Source: Ophiostoma sp. CBS 140.51 | Taxonomy: Eukaryota > Ascomycota > Sordariomycetes > Ophiostomatales > Ophiostomataceae | Assembly (NCBI GenBank): GCA_029298735.1 | Contig: JANSLP010000009.1 | Span: 124,001 to 188,000 of the forward strand | Direction of reading: 5' to 3' | Length of the DNA: 64,000 bases | Part shown: in pieces, positions 32,345 to 44,346 of the stretch | How positions within the stretch are numbered: the first letter of the stretch is position 1 | Layout of the letters: each line of letters opens with the position of its first letter | Translations under genes and position numbers: made by a program | Notes under the pieces: model-generated | Database searches by the model: none | What the model saw: only the letters and a program-made list of their open reading frames with translations | Told to the model about the DNA's origin: nothing

Positions 32345-35300
32345 GTTTATGTTTCGAGAATGTTGAGAGAGAGAAAGAAAAGTAGAAGAAGAGCGAGTGG
32401 AGTGAGGCAACGTGCGTGGTGGCTGTGGGATACGAAACACAAGGGTGTTAGCATGTGAAGAATGTCGGACGTTGGACGTTGGAACCAAATGGCCCAAGGC
32501 TGAGGAGGATACACAAAGGAGAAGAGGAGACGAGAAGAGAATCGAGCAGGAGAAGAAACACAACAACAAACAATTTTATCGAGGGTTAAAAGGAAATTGT
32601 CGGAAGGGAAGGAGCGCACGAACCTTGAAGTGCCTGGGCAGGTATCCGGTGCACCTTCAAATGCCGAGCGCTTCTCTCCAGGAAGCAGCGGCGTGAAGAA
32701 GGGGACAACGGCGGCAGTAGCGGGGGATGTCAACGAAGACAGTCCAGTCGGAGAGCAGTAGTTCGACTTGATGCCAAAAGCAGGTAACTGCCAGAGTAGC
32801 TGCGACCGTGAGAAAGGCGCACAGCCGTCGAGAGAGCAGGAACGGTGTTGAGCGTGAAGTGGCAGTCGCAGGTGGAGGCCGTTACAAATCGACTTGAACG
32901 GGAAGGAGCGATGGGCGATGAGCGAGTATCTAACTCGACAAACGTGCAAATGGTAAATTCGTCAATGTAATCGAACGGTAAACTGGCTGGCGGCGGCGGC
33001 GTGGAAGTCGTCAAGTGGTTGTTTCGGCTATGGGACGGTCTCTCGATGTAGTCTTTCAGGGTCGAGTTTGAGTGGCAGAGCGGTCTGGAGGCGTCTGAAA
33101 TGCCGGGCGTCTGGCGTGGAAGCAAGACAAGAAAAAGGACTTTCTTAAAAGCGCTTTCAGCGAGGCATTGGAATGGTGGAGAAGACGATTGCAAAGACCG
33201 TGTGGTCAAAAGGCGAAAGAGAGCGTTGGCTGGAATGCTGTCGTCGTGGGAGAATAGAGAAGAGGGGGTGGTGTTGGTGTCGAGAGGCGGTATGACGGCT
33301 GTAGTCGAGAATTGCGAAAAGAGGAAAAAAGGTGGGAGTGCCGTAAAATACGGTGGATGCGTAAATGCCGTAAATGCTGGAAAGGCTAAAAAACAGTGTG
33401 CAAAAGGACAAGAAGGTCGAGGAATGGGGAAAAGAGGAAAGAGGATGGCTCCTGGTACAAAAAGGCCCGGGGAAAGAGATTCAACGATGCAAGGGAAAGA
33501 AAAAAGAAGGAACGACAGAGCGCGGAGAGGATTGACTGAATTGGAAGGGGGCGGGTAGAGGAAGCGAGGGAGAGGAAGCAAGTGATGAGAGACAATAGTG
33601 TATCTATGAGTGCGTGAGCGAGGAGAGACACGCCCAAAGGGAAAGAAGGGGCGAGCACTAAGCGTGAAGCATGAGGAAGGGATAGACCGGTCGGCTTTGG
33701 TCAGTGTCAGCGCAGAACAGTGAGAACAGTGAGCGCGAGACAGGCGGCTCCAGGCCTAGGCCCAGCGTGGAATACAGCCTATTGCTGCAAAGATGGGATA
33801 AATTTTCAGACGGCTAGGGGACTCCAGAGGGTCCATTGGGGGCCAGACCGGCAGAGGGGAACGACACAGGAAGGTGCGCGGTCTGGCGAAAGGGGGCAAA
33901 AGTGCTACAGCCAGAGAGGAAAGAAGAGGCTGAGTGGAGCCCAGGAAAGCAGTCTGTCGAATCAGCGTGCGCAACCGGCCGTTGACCCCCGGTGGGGAAG
34001 GCGCACGTCTGGTGCAGTGGTACATAACCCCAAAGGCTGGCGGGCAGGAGCAACCCACAGAACGCAAGCGGCAGAGGTCGATCGACTGATACAGTACTAA
34101 GATACAAAGGTACTTGCACAGGTAAGATGTATTTGTCGTTAAGATCTCGCCAGCGTAAGTGCATTTACGAAATGGGACCTATGCTGAGGCACGGCTGGCA
34201 TGTGTGTTCGCGACAGTATCATAAAAAGGCAGTTTGTGCATGTCACATTCTTGGCGGCCGACACGGCAAGATGTATTTTTCTCTGGGGTGTCAACAGCTC
34301 TCAATACGACAGTCCCTTGTCTTTTTTCCTGCGATGAAGACTTCATGGCGTAATACGATGTAGAGTGGTAACTGAACCTAAAAGGGGAACGGGAGTGTGT
34401 GTCCAGGCTAGGCCGGCTGGGCCAGGCCAGGGCGGGAGCGCCAACTCAGACTGCCCAAGCGGGCGGGAAGCAGGAGGCAGAAGAGATGGAGAGAAAGCGC
34501 CAGACTATCGTGGGATCTTCAAGAGAGAAAGATGTGTTACCGCCTTGGACAGCTGCATGGCCATCCAAGGGAGCTCCAAGACAGGTCCACAAGCAGAGTG
34601 CAGATGTGTGCATGATCACTCTCAGAGAAAAGAAGAGATAATACAAAGAGGCCTGGCCAGAGGTTGCGAGAAAGGAGCATGACGATCATCAGAAGAGGGA
34701 CCGAGCTCGACGTGCAGCTGGCAGTCAGCTTGGTCGTGTTCTTGAGGCGTGTTCAGACGTGGTTCCATGCCCGTACTGCGTACACACGAGCTCTTTGCTG
34801 CCCCTGTGCATCCCTTTCCTCATTTCCAGTCGATCAGAAACCAGGAGACCGCGTCCAGGGTTTTGAAAAGAAGCAGCGATGCAGGCAGACAAATAACAAA
34901 ATAAAGAGTAAGGTCGAAAGTCGAAAGACAAAGCTTAATGATCGAAGCGGATGCGAGGCTGATCATGAAGGACGATGAAGGGGAGACGAAGGGCCAAGCC
35001 AAAAGGCAGTGGTGAATTTAGTGACGATGATGTAGGTTGAATATCTCAAAGACCGCCCATCTCTGTCTTGAGTCCGCCCTTGGACTGCACCCTCCCTTTT
35101 CCCCATGTCGTGTCGAGGTAGGGGGACTGACTGACAAGCTCGACTACAAGAGCAACCCATGAGACCTCTTTGTGAAAGCCCCAAGGATCTCGAATACCCC
35201 AAAAGCGTCGAATGCATCTCGACTACGGAGTACATCCACTTCTCGGAAGAGGTGCAGCTCGCGGCTCCACACCTTTTCCCTTGGGTGCATCGAACTCGGC

Positions 35301-37110
35301 GGCTAGGAGTGCCAGGCGGTGGGGTGGCAGTTTTTGTGAACCCGTGAGGAGGGAGAGGGTGCGCGGAGCAGGAGAGACATGTCCGCGGTAGGGGAGCAGA
35401 CGCAATTGGGTTGTATCAATGTGTGAGGGAGGCGTTTGGAGGCGTTGAGAGGAGTCTACGCAAAAGAGAGCATGCACGATGGGATTGGTCAGTCTCAAAG
35501 TGAGAAGGGGCAAGGCGAGAAGCAGACAAGGCAGAGAAAAAGACACAAGGCCAACAGCAGCAGCAGAACCAGGAGGAGCGAACGAGGACAAAAGCCGCAA
35601 GAAACGTAAAAGGGACGTTGTTACGCTGGCGGGCGGGCAGGCGCGATGGGCGCCAATCGTGTCGCAATGTGCGGCGGAGAAGGAAGGGGGAAGAAGGAAG
35701 GGGAAAGGGCTGAAACGCGCTATGCTCTGGGTACGGAGCTTCAAAAGGGGAGCATAATTCATAAGTAGCAGCGGGTAAGTGCAACGCTGCTGCACGTCGG
35801 TCCTGAAGGAGGAAAGAGCAAAAGAGCCTCTTTACACAACACACGTTCCAAGCAGGCAATTACAAGGGAACACAGAACAGTGTTTGTCGTAAGGTGGTCT
35901 TTTTACAGTGGCTGTGCCTCTTTTCTCGTTTTGCCATGACCGGTTGAAACAAACTAGGTCGTGTGTAAATAGGGTCGCTACCAGGTCCGGTTTTGTTTAC
36001 GAAAATCAACTTTGTGAAGAGATGAGCCACCTGTCATGATGCCGTTGAAAATCTCCCAGTTGCTTCATTTTTATTGATATGAAGCCGGTCTGGCGATACA
36101 GCTGTCCGAGATTGTGCGGGTATGGAATCGTGGTGTGAATCGTGTCGACGAATAAATAATGGGGCATTCAGGCCTGGCTGGTGTTTGATGTTTATTATTT
36201 GTTGTGTACGTCAATATCATGCATCTTGGGTACTGGAAAGAGACACACTTTTACTTCTCCTTACTACTGTTTTTATATGATACCGCGTTGTTTAAAATTT
36301 ATGTAATTTGTTTGGTTTTCTTTTTCTTTTTTCTTCTTTTTCTTTATTCGGTATGAATTCCGCCGGGCCGTTTTTTTTTTTTAAAAAAAAAGGCGAAGAA
36401 AGAAAAATATATATAATATAATTCTCGAACATCTTGTCACAAGTATTACATACAAGAACAAATAACATTTCATCCACACATCCCCAGTCTGCATGGACAC
36501 CATAACGACCAAGCTCAGGGTTTGCCCTTTTGTTGACTTACACACTCCACACAACGTAGCACAAACAATACAGAAACGGTCGTCAACTCGAATGGCGTTA
36601 TCCTGTGTAGAATAGTCTAGTGATAATGATATAGAAACACGTCATTGTCGTACACATAGCACACATGGTACATAATTCCAAAAAAAAAGCAGACCCGACC
36701 TGAAAATCAAAACAAAAGGCAGAAAACCCCAGGCGCCGTGAGTGAATGTAAACAAACCCAGCCCAGGAAGAGCAACATTGAAAAACAAACAATAGAAATA
36801 GGAGGACGAGAAACGCCACATAAAAAGAAAGCTGTACCTCAACCGTAGTGTCATAAAAGGGTACGCAATATTTTTGAAATCCATCCCCCAACGCTCCCAA
36901 TGAAGCGGTGTGCGCTTCATCCTTGCACCGCACCACAACGGCCCTCTTCTATCACTAGAAAATGAATCACCGATGACCAAACCGGCGGAGCAACTTTTTG
37001 AACGGATTATACACTGGGTCGCCCGACAGTTTTAAGCGTAGGTAGTAAAAGTGAGCCGCAGGGAGCATAATCAGGAATCCTGCACCGATTGCCAGCCAGA
37101 TATGCTGTTC
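32345..37110. other. Large gene-free spacer between F-box and ZIP genes
   Basis: About 4.8 kb. From 32345 to about 33660 the + strand is GA-rich, so the strand sense to the F-box gene is CT-rich, like other leaders here. A second GA-rich block lies at 35350-35760. GC-rich AGGCC/GGCCT clusters occur near 33745-33775 and 34405-34440. 36160-36960 is AT-rich and contains a T12A9 dyad at 36371-36391; it leads into the ZIP 3' end. The open frames are composition artefacts. A non-coding transcript cannot be excluded. Confidence 0.45.
36371..36391. repeat. T12-A9 dyad
   Basis: Twelve T directly followed by nine A form a perfect AT dyad, in AT-rich DNA about 720 bp beyond the ZIP stop codon. It may be a nucleosome-excluding element or simple sequence. 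Confidence 0.5.
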
Positions 37111-38507
37111 CTAGTGGTGGTGACCAAACTGCGTGAGCAGCGGCAGCAGCATGCCGCCAATGGTGGCGAGCGTGTCCCGCATCTGTGGCCGACCCTGTTT
37201 CCGCTGTGCAGCCAGGGTAGCAGTGTCCGAGTAGCCGTTGCCGAGCGAGTGGTGGTCGTGGCCACCGGCCTCCTCCTGCATGGCCTGCATGGCGACGTAT
37301 AGGAACGTACCGGCCGAGAACAGAAGGAGCATGCCTGTCCACCACTGTCCGCGCTCGCCTTCCATGTCGCCGCCGCCCACCAGCTTGACCAAGATGTAGG
37401 TGCTGAGGGCACCGAAGGGTGCTGCCAGACTGAAGATGCCGAGGTGGGTTCTGGCCGCCCGCTTCGACAGCCCGTGCTTGAGCAGGACCGACGTCAGACC
37501 AAACGCGGCTGGCGCCTTGTGCAACATTATCGCCACAAAGATGACCAGCCCCAGCTTCATGTCTTCCGTGGTGGCCGATGCGCCCATGGCGATACCGTCG
37601 GCGGCGGCGTGGATCACGAGACCGACGGTCGTCGCCAGACCGCGCGACTGCCGCGGTGTCGGGGCCAGCGCCCCCAGGAATGTGTCGTCCTCGGCACTTT
37701 CGTCACTATCGCCGCGCGAGGCCAGGTTGTCAAGACTAATGGCGCGAGTGGTCGGGGCGGAGTTCATGTTGTCGACAAAGTGGCGCGGCAGACGGTCGAT
37801 AAGGAACATGAGCACGAAGCCCGTGACGAGGGCGAAGCCAATGTAGAAGGTCGGTAGGGACCGGGGCTCGTCTGTCGGTGCTGGGGTAGTGGCACTTGCG
37901 CCCTCCTGCTTCTGCTTGGACTTGCCGAAGCCCTGGTGGTGCTTTTTCGGGTCGGTCACGGTCTCGCCATCGCCGCTCTTGGCAGGTACTGTTCCATCTG
38001 CTGCCTCCTCGTCCTCTGTCTTGGCGCGGCGGTAGAGGATGTCGGCAAAGACATTACCGGCATCGACTGAGGGCGCCGTGGCCGCCTCGGGAACAGACCG
38101 GCTGTTAAGGTAGGACATGTGTCGTGCATCATGGACGTGGCTGGCGGCAACGGAGCCTGGCGGGTTAAGCATCGGGTTCGCAATGGCCTCAACGCCCTCG
38201 GGGATGATAACAATGAGCGATGTGCCGACGAGGATGCCGACGCCTATGCTAGAGATGAGCCGGAGCTGTGACTGTGTGAGGCTCATTGATAAAGGAAGAG
38301 CGCCTGCAAGGAAGGATCTGTGAAGAGGTTAGTTTGAGGGTTCACGGGGGGTTGTTGAGAGTCGTGCTTCGAGAGGACATACGCAAGTGCCATGACGATC
38401 TATAGAGAGACTTGTTAGCAACAGCACGGACACAAGACGCCAAGAGACAAGACAGATGGATGGTGGCCACATACGCAAAGCACCAGAAGAAGGAGAAGCC
38501 CGCCCAT
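37111..38507 (-). CDS. ZIP-family metal transporter, Atx2/ZIP9 type
   Basis: Three exons on the complement: 38475-38507 (33 nt), 38383-38399 (17 nt) and 37111-38317, giving 418 aa. Introns are 75 and 65 bp with GTATGT donors, and the first has GCTAAC before its acceptor. The spliced N-terminus forms a continuous hydrophobic helix, MGGLLLLLVLCIVMALA, running into SFLAGALPLS, which supports the microexon. ZIP metal-site motifs are HAAADG (His253, Asp257) and HKAPAAFG (His283 and the Pro). A loop at about 75-160 is hydrophilic and variable. The protein ends in HHH. ZIPs move Zn, Mn or Fe into the cytosol; the short early loop and sequence resemble Golgi Atx2/SLC39A9, which handles Mn or Zn. The metal itself is not certain. 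Confidence 0.9.
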
Positions 38508-39302
38508 GGTGCAGGCTCGCCTTTGCGGCGGACAGACTACGGCGGGGGAGATGTGCGTCTATATCAGAGATGCCTTGAGTGTAGTCTCGGCAATATCTGG
38601 CAGCGAATGCACTGCGTCGAAGTGATGCGACAGAACAAGAGGGAGCTTCGTGAAGCTTCACAAAATTCGATGGCTGTCGAGGTCCGTCGGAAGGGATACG
38701 ACTATCGGGCGCTCCAACTCGTCGGCGTCTATAAATTCGATGCTCGCTGGTAGTTGGGTATTGTGAAAAGAGGTGCTAGCAAGGAATCGCCGTCTGCCGT
38801 GTCGGTGGTGGTGCGGACGATGGCGTAAAGGTGACGATGCGCAGGAAAAAGAAGAGCGTTGTCAAAATGTATGGAATATGTCGCTTCTGTTGCTCAGTAC
38901 TGGTGTAGCCCCTGGAACTCGGATTATGTGGCGTAAAAAAGATACGGGCAGCTCATTCTGCAGGCGCATTGCAGAAACTAGCCTGAAGAGGACTAGCGCT
39001 GAACCTCAGCTCCTGCCTTCTGCTCTGTTGGCGTTTCTGGTCGTCTGCTCCTTCCCTGTGAAGTGGCTCGTGCACGTCAATTAACACTCAACGCGGTTTC
39101 CCAAGTCCATCGCGACTCGCGTTTCGACATTTTTCTGGAGGCATCGATTTCGACGACACTTTAACGTCACGGCACATTTTGAGGCCTACACCGACTTTCG
39201 ACCTCACGACGTGCGAAAATCGACAAAAGTGACGGCAGAGTATCCAAATCAAACCTATCGAAACCCACCCAATCGAAAAGCAGACTGCATTAAACCGCCA
39301 CG
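38508..39302. other. Divergent promoter: ZIP (-) and Hat1 (+)
   Basis: 795 bp separate the two start codons. Repeated TCGAC/TCGAAA-type words are frequent at 39090-39300. No TATA box or further gene is evident. Confidence 0.5.
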
Positions 39303-40949
39303 ATGGAGCACTCTTACGACGAATGTAGGTGACGACATTGTGACGGTGACTTCATTTTTCGTTGAAAAGCGACTTCTACTAACAGTATATTGCGTTCAGG
39401 GGTCTCCAATGCCAACGAGGCGCTCGAGATCAGCCTCGTCCAGCCTGGCCCGACGGGCCTGCGCTCGATCGCATCCTTTAACCCCAAGTTCACCTACTCC
39501 ATCTTTGGCGACGAGGAGACAATTATCGGCTACCAGGGCCTCAAGATCAGCCTGCGCTTCAATGCGTCGGACATGCGGCCGAACCTGCACGTGTCGTCGT
39601 CCAAGAAGCTCAAGACGGGCGAGATTGAGCCGACCGACATCCAAACCGTTTTGAAAGGATACCTGGCGGACGTCGCCTTCCAGAAGCCTTCCGAGTTCGA
39701 ACAGGCTGTCCAGCAGACATCCAAGGTCGACTACCGCCCACCGGGTGAGCGCATTCGCTCGTTTGTTGGCAGCGACGGCCGCTATGAGATATGGAAGGGC
39801 ACGTTGTCGGACCCGGCTGTGCTGCAGCTGGTGAAGCGGATCGAGATCTTTGTTCCCTTCTTCATTGAGGGCGGCACCTTTATTGCCAAGGAGGACGCCA
39901 CCTCGCACACGGTCGACTCAGCCGATCGCTGGTCTATTTTCTTCTTGTATCGCACGCGCCAGCGGCCCGGGTCAGCCGACTCGTACGAGTACGAGTTTGC
40001 GGGCTACTCGACGGTGTACCGCTTCCTGCTGCCTGTTGGGCCCGCTACGCCGCCGAGAAAGGGTGCAAAGCAGGATGAGTTCTCTCTCCCGCCCTCTGAC
40101 GAAGACGGCCACCAGACCACCTCGTTTGCTCTCGCCAAGCTGCCGTGCCGCTCGCGCATCTCGCAGTTTATCGTCTTGCCGCCCTTCCAGGGCAAGGGTA
40201 ATGCCGGCCGGCTGTACAGCGCCATCTTTGACGAGTACCTCGACGAACCCCAGACGAAGGAGATTACTGTCGAGGACCCCAACGAGGCCTTTGACGACCT
40301 GCGCGACATTGCCGATCTGGCGCATCTGTCTAAGCTGCCTGCGTTTACCGACGTCGTGCGCATCGACACGGCCGTCAAGATCCCGCGCACAGGGCCCTCG
40401 CCGCGCAACATTGCTGGCGATCCGGCGGCGCTGGAGACGCTGCGTCACACGACCAAGATTGCTCCGCGGCAGTTCAACCGCGTCGTCGAGATGTACCTGA
40501 TGCAGAGGCTGGCGCCGTCGGTGAGGCCCACTCTCGAAGAGGAGGAGGAAGATGAGGGTGACGAGGAGGAGGGCAAGTCGGTGGCCGCAGCGCTGGCCGT
40601 GGCCAACGGCAAGGACAAGGGCAAGAGTGCAGCCGACTCTCTCCCGCCCGTCACGCCAGAACAGGAGCACGAGTACAAGCTGTGGCGCCTGTTGGTTAAG
40701 CAGCGGCTGTACCGGCACAACAAAGAGATTCTGGGCCAGCTGGAGCGATCACAGCGGATCGACAAGCTGGAGGAGACGCTGGTTAGTGTCGAGCTAGAGT
40801 ACGCGCGGATTCTCAGTATGTTTGAGAGCCGGGCCAAGCTGGCAGCCGAAAAGCAGATGTCCGTCAAGCGGAAGCTGTCGGCCGCGGACGAGGCTGCGGC
40901 GAGTGCTGCGCAAAACGGCAGCAAGCGTGCTCGTGTGGAGGATGCCTAA
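39303..40949 (+). CDS. hat1: Type B histone acetyltransferase catalytic subunit Hat1
   Basis: Two exons (39303-39324 and 39400-40949; 75-bp intron with a CTACTAAC branch) give 523 aa. The first exon contributes only MEHSYDE plus one base. The Hat1 N-domain follows, with FNPKFTYSIFGDEETIIGYQGL and LRFNASDMRP, then the GNAT acetyl-CoA motif QGKGNA (from Gln271) after FIVLPPF, and VEDPNEAFDDLRD (about 298-310) with the catalytic acidic residues. An acidic insert of Glu/Asp lies at about 395-410. Hat1 with Hat2/RbAp46 acetylates new histone H4 at Lys5 and Lys12 before deposition, in cytoplasm and nucleus. The C-terminal tail carries a Lys/Arg-rich stretch (KRKLS and KRARVEDA) that could be a nuclear signal. 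Confidence 0.95.
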
Positions 40950-41366
40950 GGGGGGATGGGGGAATAGTGATACTTTGAAGTGGGTGCGATAAAAGGGAAA
41001 ATGGGAAATCAGGTTGGCGTTATGATTTTCATGTTCATGTTCATTTGCCTTTTTATTTGTTTGGCCCACAGGAACCGGAACGGCTGTATAATTTTCATAT
41101 GTTCGTCACATTTTGTTCAGTTTCTTTCATAATTTCATAGCAAATACCAAACCATAGTAACTATGCGTTGCGATCACAGACAAGAAGTAAGTTGTATGGC
41201 AATATTGATATTCAAAAGCTCTAATGTGTCTATGATGATCTACTTTAGGATATAACAAAGGAAACCCTACTCCAATTTATAGGTTTACAAGTATAGTACA
41301 GGAAAGAATCGGACGGCGAATACACACCACTGCCACTTACTCAACAGCCGCGCACACTGCAATAGT
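40950..41366. other. Convergent spacer between Hat1 and P5C reductase
   Basis: 417 bp of AT-rich DNA between two stop codons, holding the 3' untranslated regions of both genes. Nothing else is seen. Confidence 0.6.
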
Positions 41367-42575
41367 TTACTTCCCCTCCTGGACGGCCACGGCCGTCGCC
41401 TCACGCACAGCACGTGCAATCGTGCTCCGCACACCGCCCTCCTCAAGAGTCAACAGACCTTGGATGGCACATCCGCCGGGTGTGCTCACACGGTCCCGCA
41501 GCAGTGCCGGGTGCTCGTTGTTCTGCAGCACTAGACCGGCTGCACCACGCATGGACTGCGCCGCCAGCAGTTGGGCCTCAGCACGGGGCAGGCCCATGGC
41601 GACGGCACCGTCAATGGCGGCTTCGAGGACGAGGGCAAAGAAGGCCGGGCCGGCGGTGCCGAGAGCAGTGCACGCGGCAGCTGAGGATGCGGCCACGCGG
41701 TCCACAGTTGCAAGAGCACGGGTGCCGGCAACACCTGTGGCGCGGCGGGACGGGTGGTGCACGACGCTGCCGATGCGGCGGAAGATCCAGGTCACAAGGG
41801 CAGCGGCATCGGCCGGTAGAGGACCCTGGGCCGAAGAAGTGTCGACGACAGTCATGCTCTCGCCGATCAAGCTGGCGGCGTTGGGCATGGCGCGCACAAT
41901 GCGGCAGCGGGCCTCCTTAGGGGATGTGGCTGTAGGCGAGGTTGTAGTGAGAGCAGACGACGACGAAGCGTCTGTCTCGCCGTACACGTAACTCTCAATC
42001 TGCTCAACGGTCACGCCCGAACAGATGCTGATCAGCAGCTTGCCCTGCAGAGCGCGGGCCATGCCAGGGGTGGAGAGCAGAGCATGTGCCTCAGAGGCCT
42101 GGCAGGCCAGGAGGACAACACCGGCCTGCTGGACAGCAGCAACATTGTCATCGACAACGACCTTGACAACGGACGAGTGTGCCCAGAGGGCAGCCCGCAG
42201 ACGCTTGGCGGCTTCGGGGCGGCGCACACAAGCCAAAAAGTGTGTGGGCAGACGCTCGGGCATCTCGTCGGCGGCGGCAGCAGCAGCCGTGCTGGACGAA
42301 GAGGAACCGTTGGCCGGCTGCGAGGCCGTGTAGAGGGCTGACAGCGACGACACTGAGGCCGAAGAGGTGATGACCTGCAGCGGACGAGGAGCGTCCATCT
42401 CGGCAAGCTCAGTCAGAATGCCTGACAGAATAGCGATACCCATGGTACCGCAGCCGAGAACGGCCAAAGTCAGGTGTTCCGGGGTCGAGGACGACGTGAC
42501 TGAGCTGGCCGACGACATGACGGCGGCAGATGAGTTGGAACCGCCCACGATGGGCAGGTTAAAGGCGGCAGGCAT
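41367..42575 (-). CDS. Pyrroline-5-carboxylate reductase
   Basis: A single exon of 402 aa. After a Ser-rich start, the NAD(P) Rossmann motif LAVLGCGTMG ends at residue 46. The C-terminal dimerisation and active-site domain contains GTAGPAFFALVLEAAIDGAVAMG and RDRVSTPGGCAIQGL, the family signature. It reduces pyrroline-5-carboxylate to proline, the last step of proline synthesis (yeast Pro3). Compared with the ~280-aa yeast enzyme there are two long Ser/Ala/Thr-rich insertions, at about 75-105 and 195-215, outside the catalytic motifs. No presequence is clear, so it is probably cytosolic. Confidence 0.92.
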   Translation of the reverse strand: MPAAFNLPIVGGSNSSAAVMSSASSVTSSSTPEHLTLAVLGCGTMGIAILSGILTELAEMDAPRPLQVITSSASVSSLSALYTASQPANGSSSSSTAAAAAADEMPERLPTHFLACVRRPEAAKRLRAALWAHSSVVKVVVDDNVAAVQQAGVVLLACQASEAHALLSTPGMARALQGKLLISICSGVTVEQIESYVYGETDASSSSALTTTSPTATSPKEARCRIVRAMPNAASLIGESMTVVDTSSAQGPLPADAAALVTWIFRRIGSVVHHPSRRATGVAGTRALATVDRVAASSAAACTALGTAGPAFFALVLEAAIDGAVAMGLPRAEAQLLAAQSMRGAAGLVLQNNEHPALLRDRVSTPGGCAIQGLLTLEEGGVRSTIARAVREATAVAVQEGK

Positions 42576-44346
42576 TATGGCTGTTGTGAGGTGGGAAGAC
42601 TGAAGGAGATAGAAAGAGGACAGAAATCGTCAGGGGGTTCGAGCATGAGGAAGTGACGATGTGATGGGCTAGATGAAGGGCTGGGGGACATTTGAATAAG
42701 GAAAGTACGATGGTGTTCTTTGTTGGCGATGGTGAGGAAGGAGCTCAAGGAACAAGAGAAGGGGGGAAAAGAGGAAAGAAGGAAAGAGAAAAAGAAGGAA
42801 GGTGCGATCACGACAGAGCAGCTTACTGTTGTTATATATACAAAAATACGAATATATTACTGAAAGCAGCCACCTAACGCTACGTACGACGGAGCACGGC
42901 ATATATCAAAGTGATAAAAAATAGAAAATATTGGAGACAGGAGGAAAGTGCCGCAAAAGCTGGCATGCTGGCCAGCCTCAAAACAGGAGCAAAACAGACG
43001 GAATACAACATGGACAAAACAAAAGCACAGGCCAGTTGATAGAGAAAAAAAGACAGGGAAAAACGAATAAGAGGAAGAGAATCAGAAGAAGAAAAAGGGG
43101 GTCAAAACAAGGGGTGTGCGAGATAAAGGTCAGCATTGTCTCGCTGGTCTTCCGTCTTATTTTCTTCCATCCCGTCTTTTGGACTTTCTTTTCAATTCGT
43201 TTAATTCTTCCATTTCTTCCAATTCCTTCTTTTCTTCCTTTTTCTTCTTCTTTCCTTCCTTTCGTCTTCCTTTCCAGGGGGGCTACACTACGCACGCGAC
43301 GCCCCATGCTGCGTGATATTGCGTTGTCGGTTTCTCCGAGTAGCCCGTTTTTTGCGCCTTGTCACCCCGGAAATCAACAGCAATCACCCGTATATTTGGG
43401 GGTCGTTTTGCCTCCTGTTTGTCTCTTTCTTGTATCTTTTAGTGGCTAAAGTACATTCACAGTGGGCCCAGCGGCTGGACCGCGCCGCGGGATGTCAACC
43501 GAGCTCCCTAAACAGGCAGTCACCATGTGACAGGGGGGTGGGATTGGGCACCGAAGGGGCAGGAACGGTCCGCAATTGGTGCTGGGAAGGGGAACGAGGG
43601 AGAAGGAGGCGCTACGGGGTATTTTCAGGTGCACTGCGGCGCCCAAAAATTGGAAACAGCGTCCACTCTCACAGAGGGAGCCTGGACTCTACAGTGACAC
43701 TTGACGGGTGCTTCCTCCGTGCTGGAAGATGGATGCTGGTTACAGTCCCGTACTATTCCCACGTTCTCGAATTCTGATCTTCGCCGAATGTTCCTGGTTG
43801 GTGTTTTTACTTTGGATTGTATTGGAGAGTAAAAAGAAGGGAGCAAGCTCTTTCCGTGTACGTAGTACGAGTACCACGTCGGGCTATCAGTCGTGAAATA
43901 TATTTTCTTCCTACTCGTAGCTGGTGCATGATCATCCTGGTTGTTTGCAGGTCTTGAAGGAGGGTGAAATTCCCGAAGGAAATTGTTGGTGCTCACCATT
44001 GTAGCCTTGTAAAGTTTCTGTGTCTACTGAGGAATAGAGATAGTGTCAGATGTAGTGCTCGAAGAATATTGAAAGGATTGTGTAAGTAACACTTCAATCG
44101 TCCAGAAAGCGTGTACGTGTAGGCAAGTAAATAGAAAGCTGAGCTGTCCATATTCATGGGGCTGCTGTAAAATTTAGAAGCAAATTGGATAAAGCACAAA
44201 ACATTGGAAAGTATCTAAAACCAAACAATCAAATCGAGCAACCATAGAAAATGAACGCAATAAAAACAGTCATCTCATGGAATGAAGTATCTTAATCACC
44301 ACACTCATTTTGCCCTAAGCTTTGCGGGAATATGCTCTCTAGAGTT
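42576..44346. other. Spacer from P5C reductase start to the RNase-like gene
   Basis: 42580-42830 is GA-rich on the + strand (CT-rich leader of P5C reductase). A CT-rich + tract lies at 43150-43280. From about 43800 composition shifts towards AT and stays so to about 46250. No gene is supported in this interval. Confidence 0.5.

Noticed and set aside
32730..33581. 283-codon open frame on the minus strand upstream of the F-box gene
   Set aside because: Ser/Pro/Phe/Leu translation of a CT-rich strand; best explained as leader of the F-box gene.
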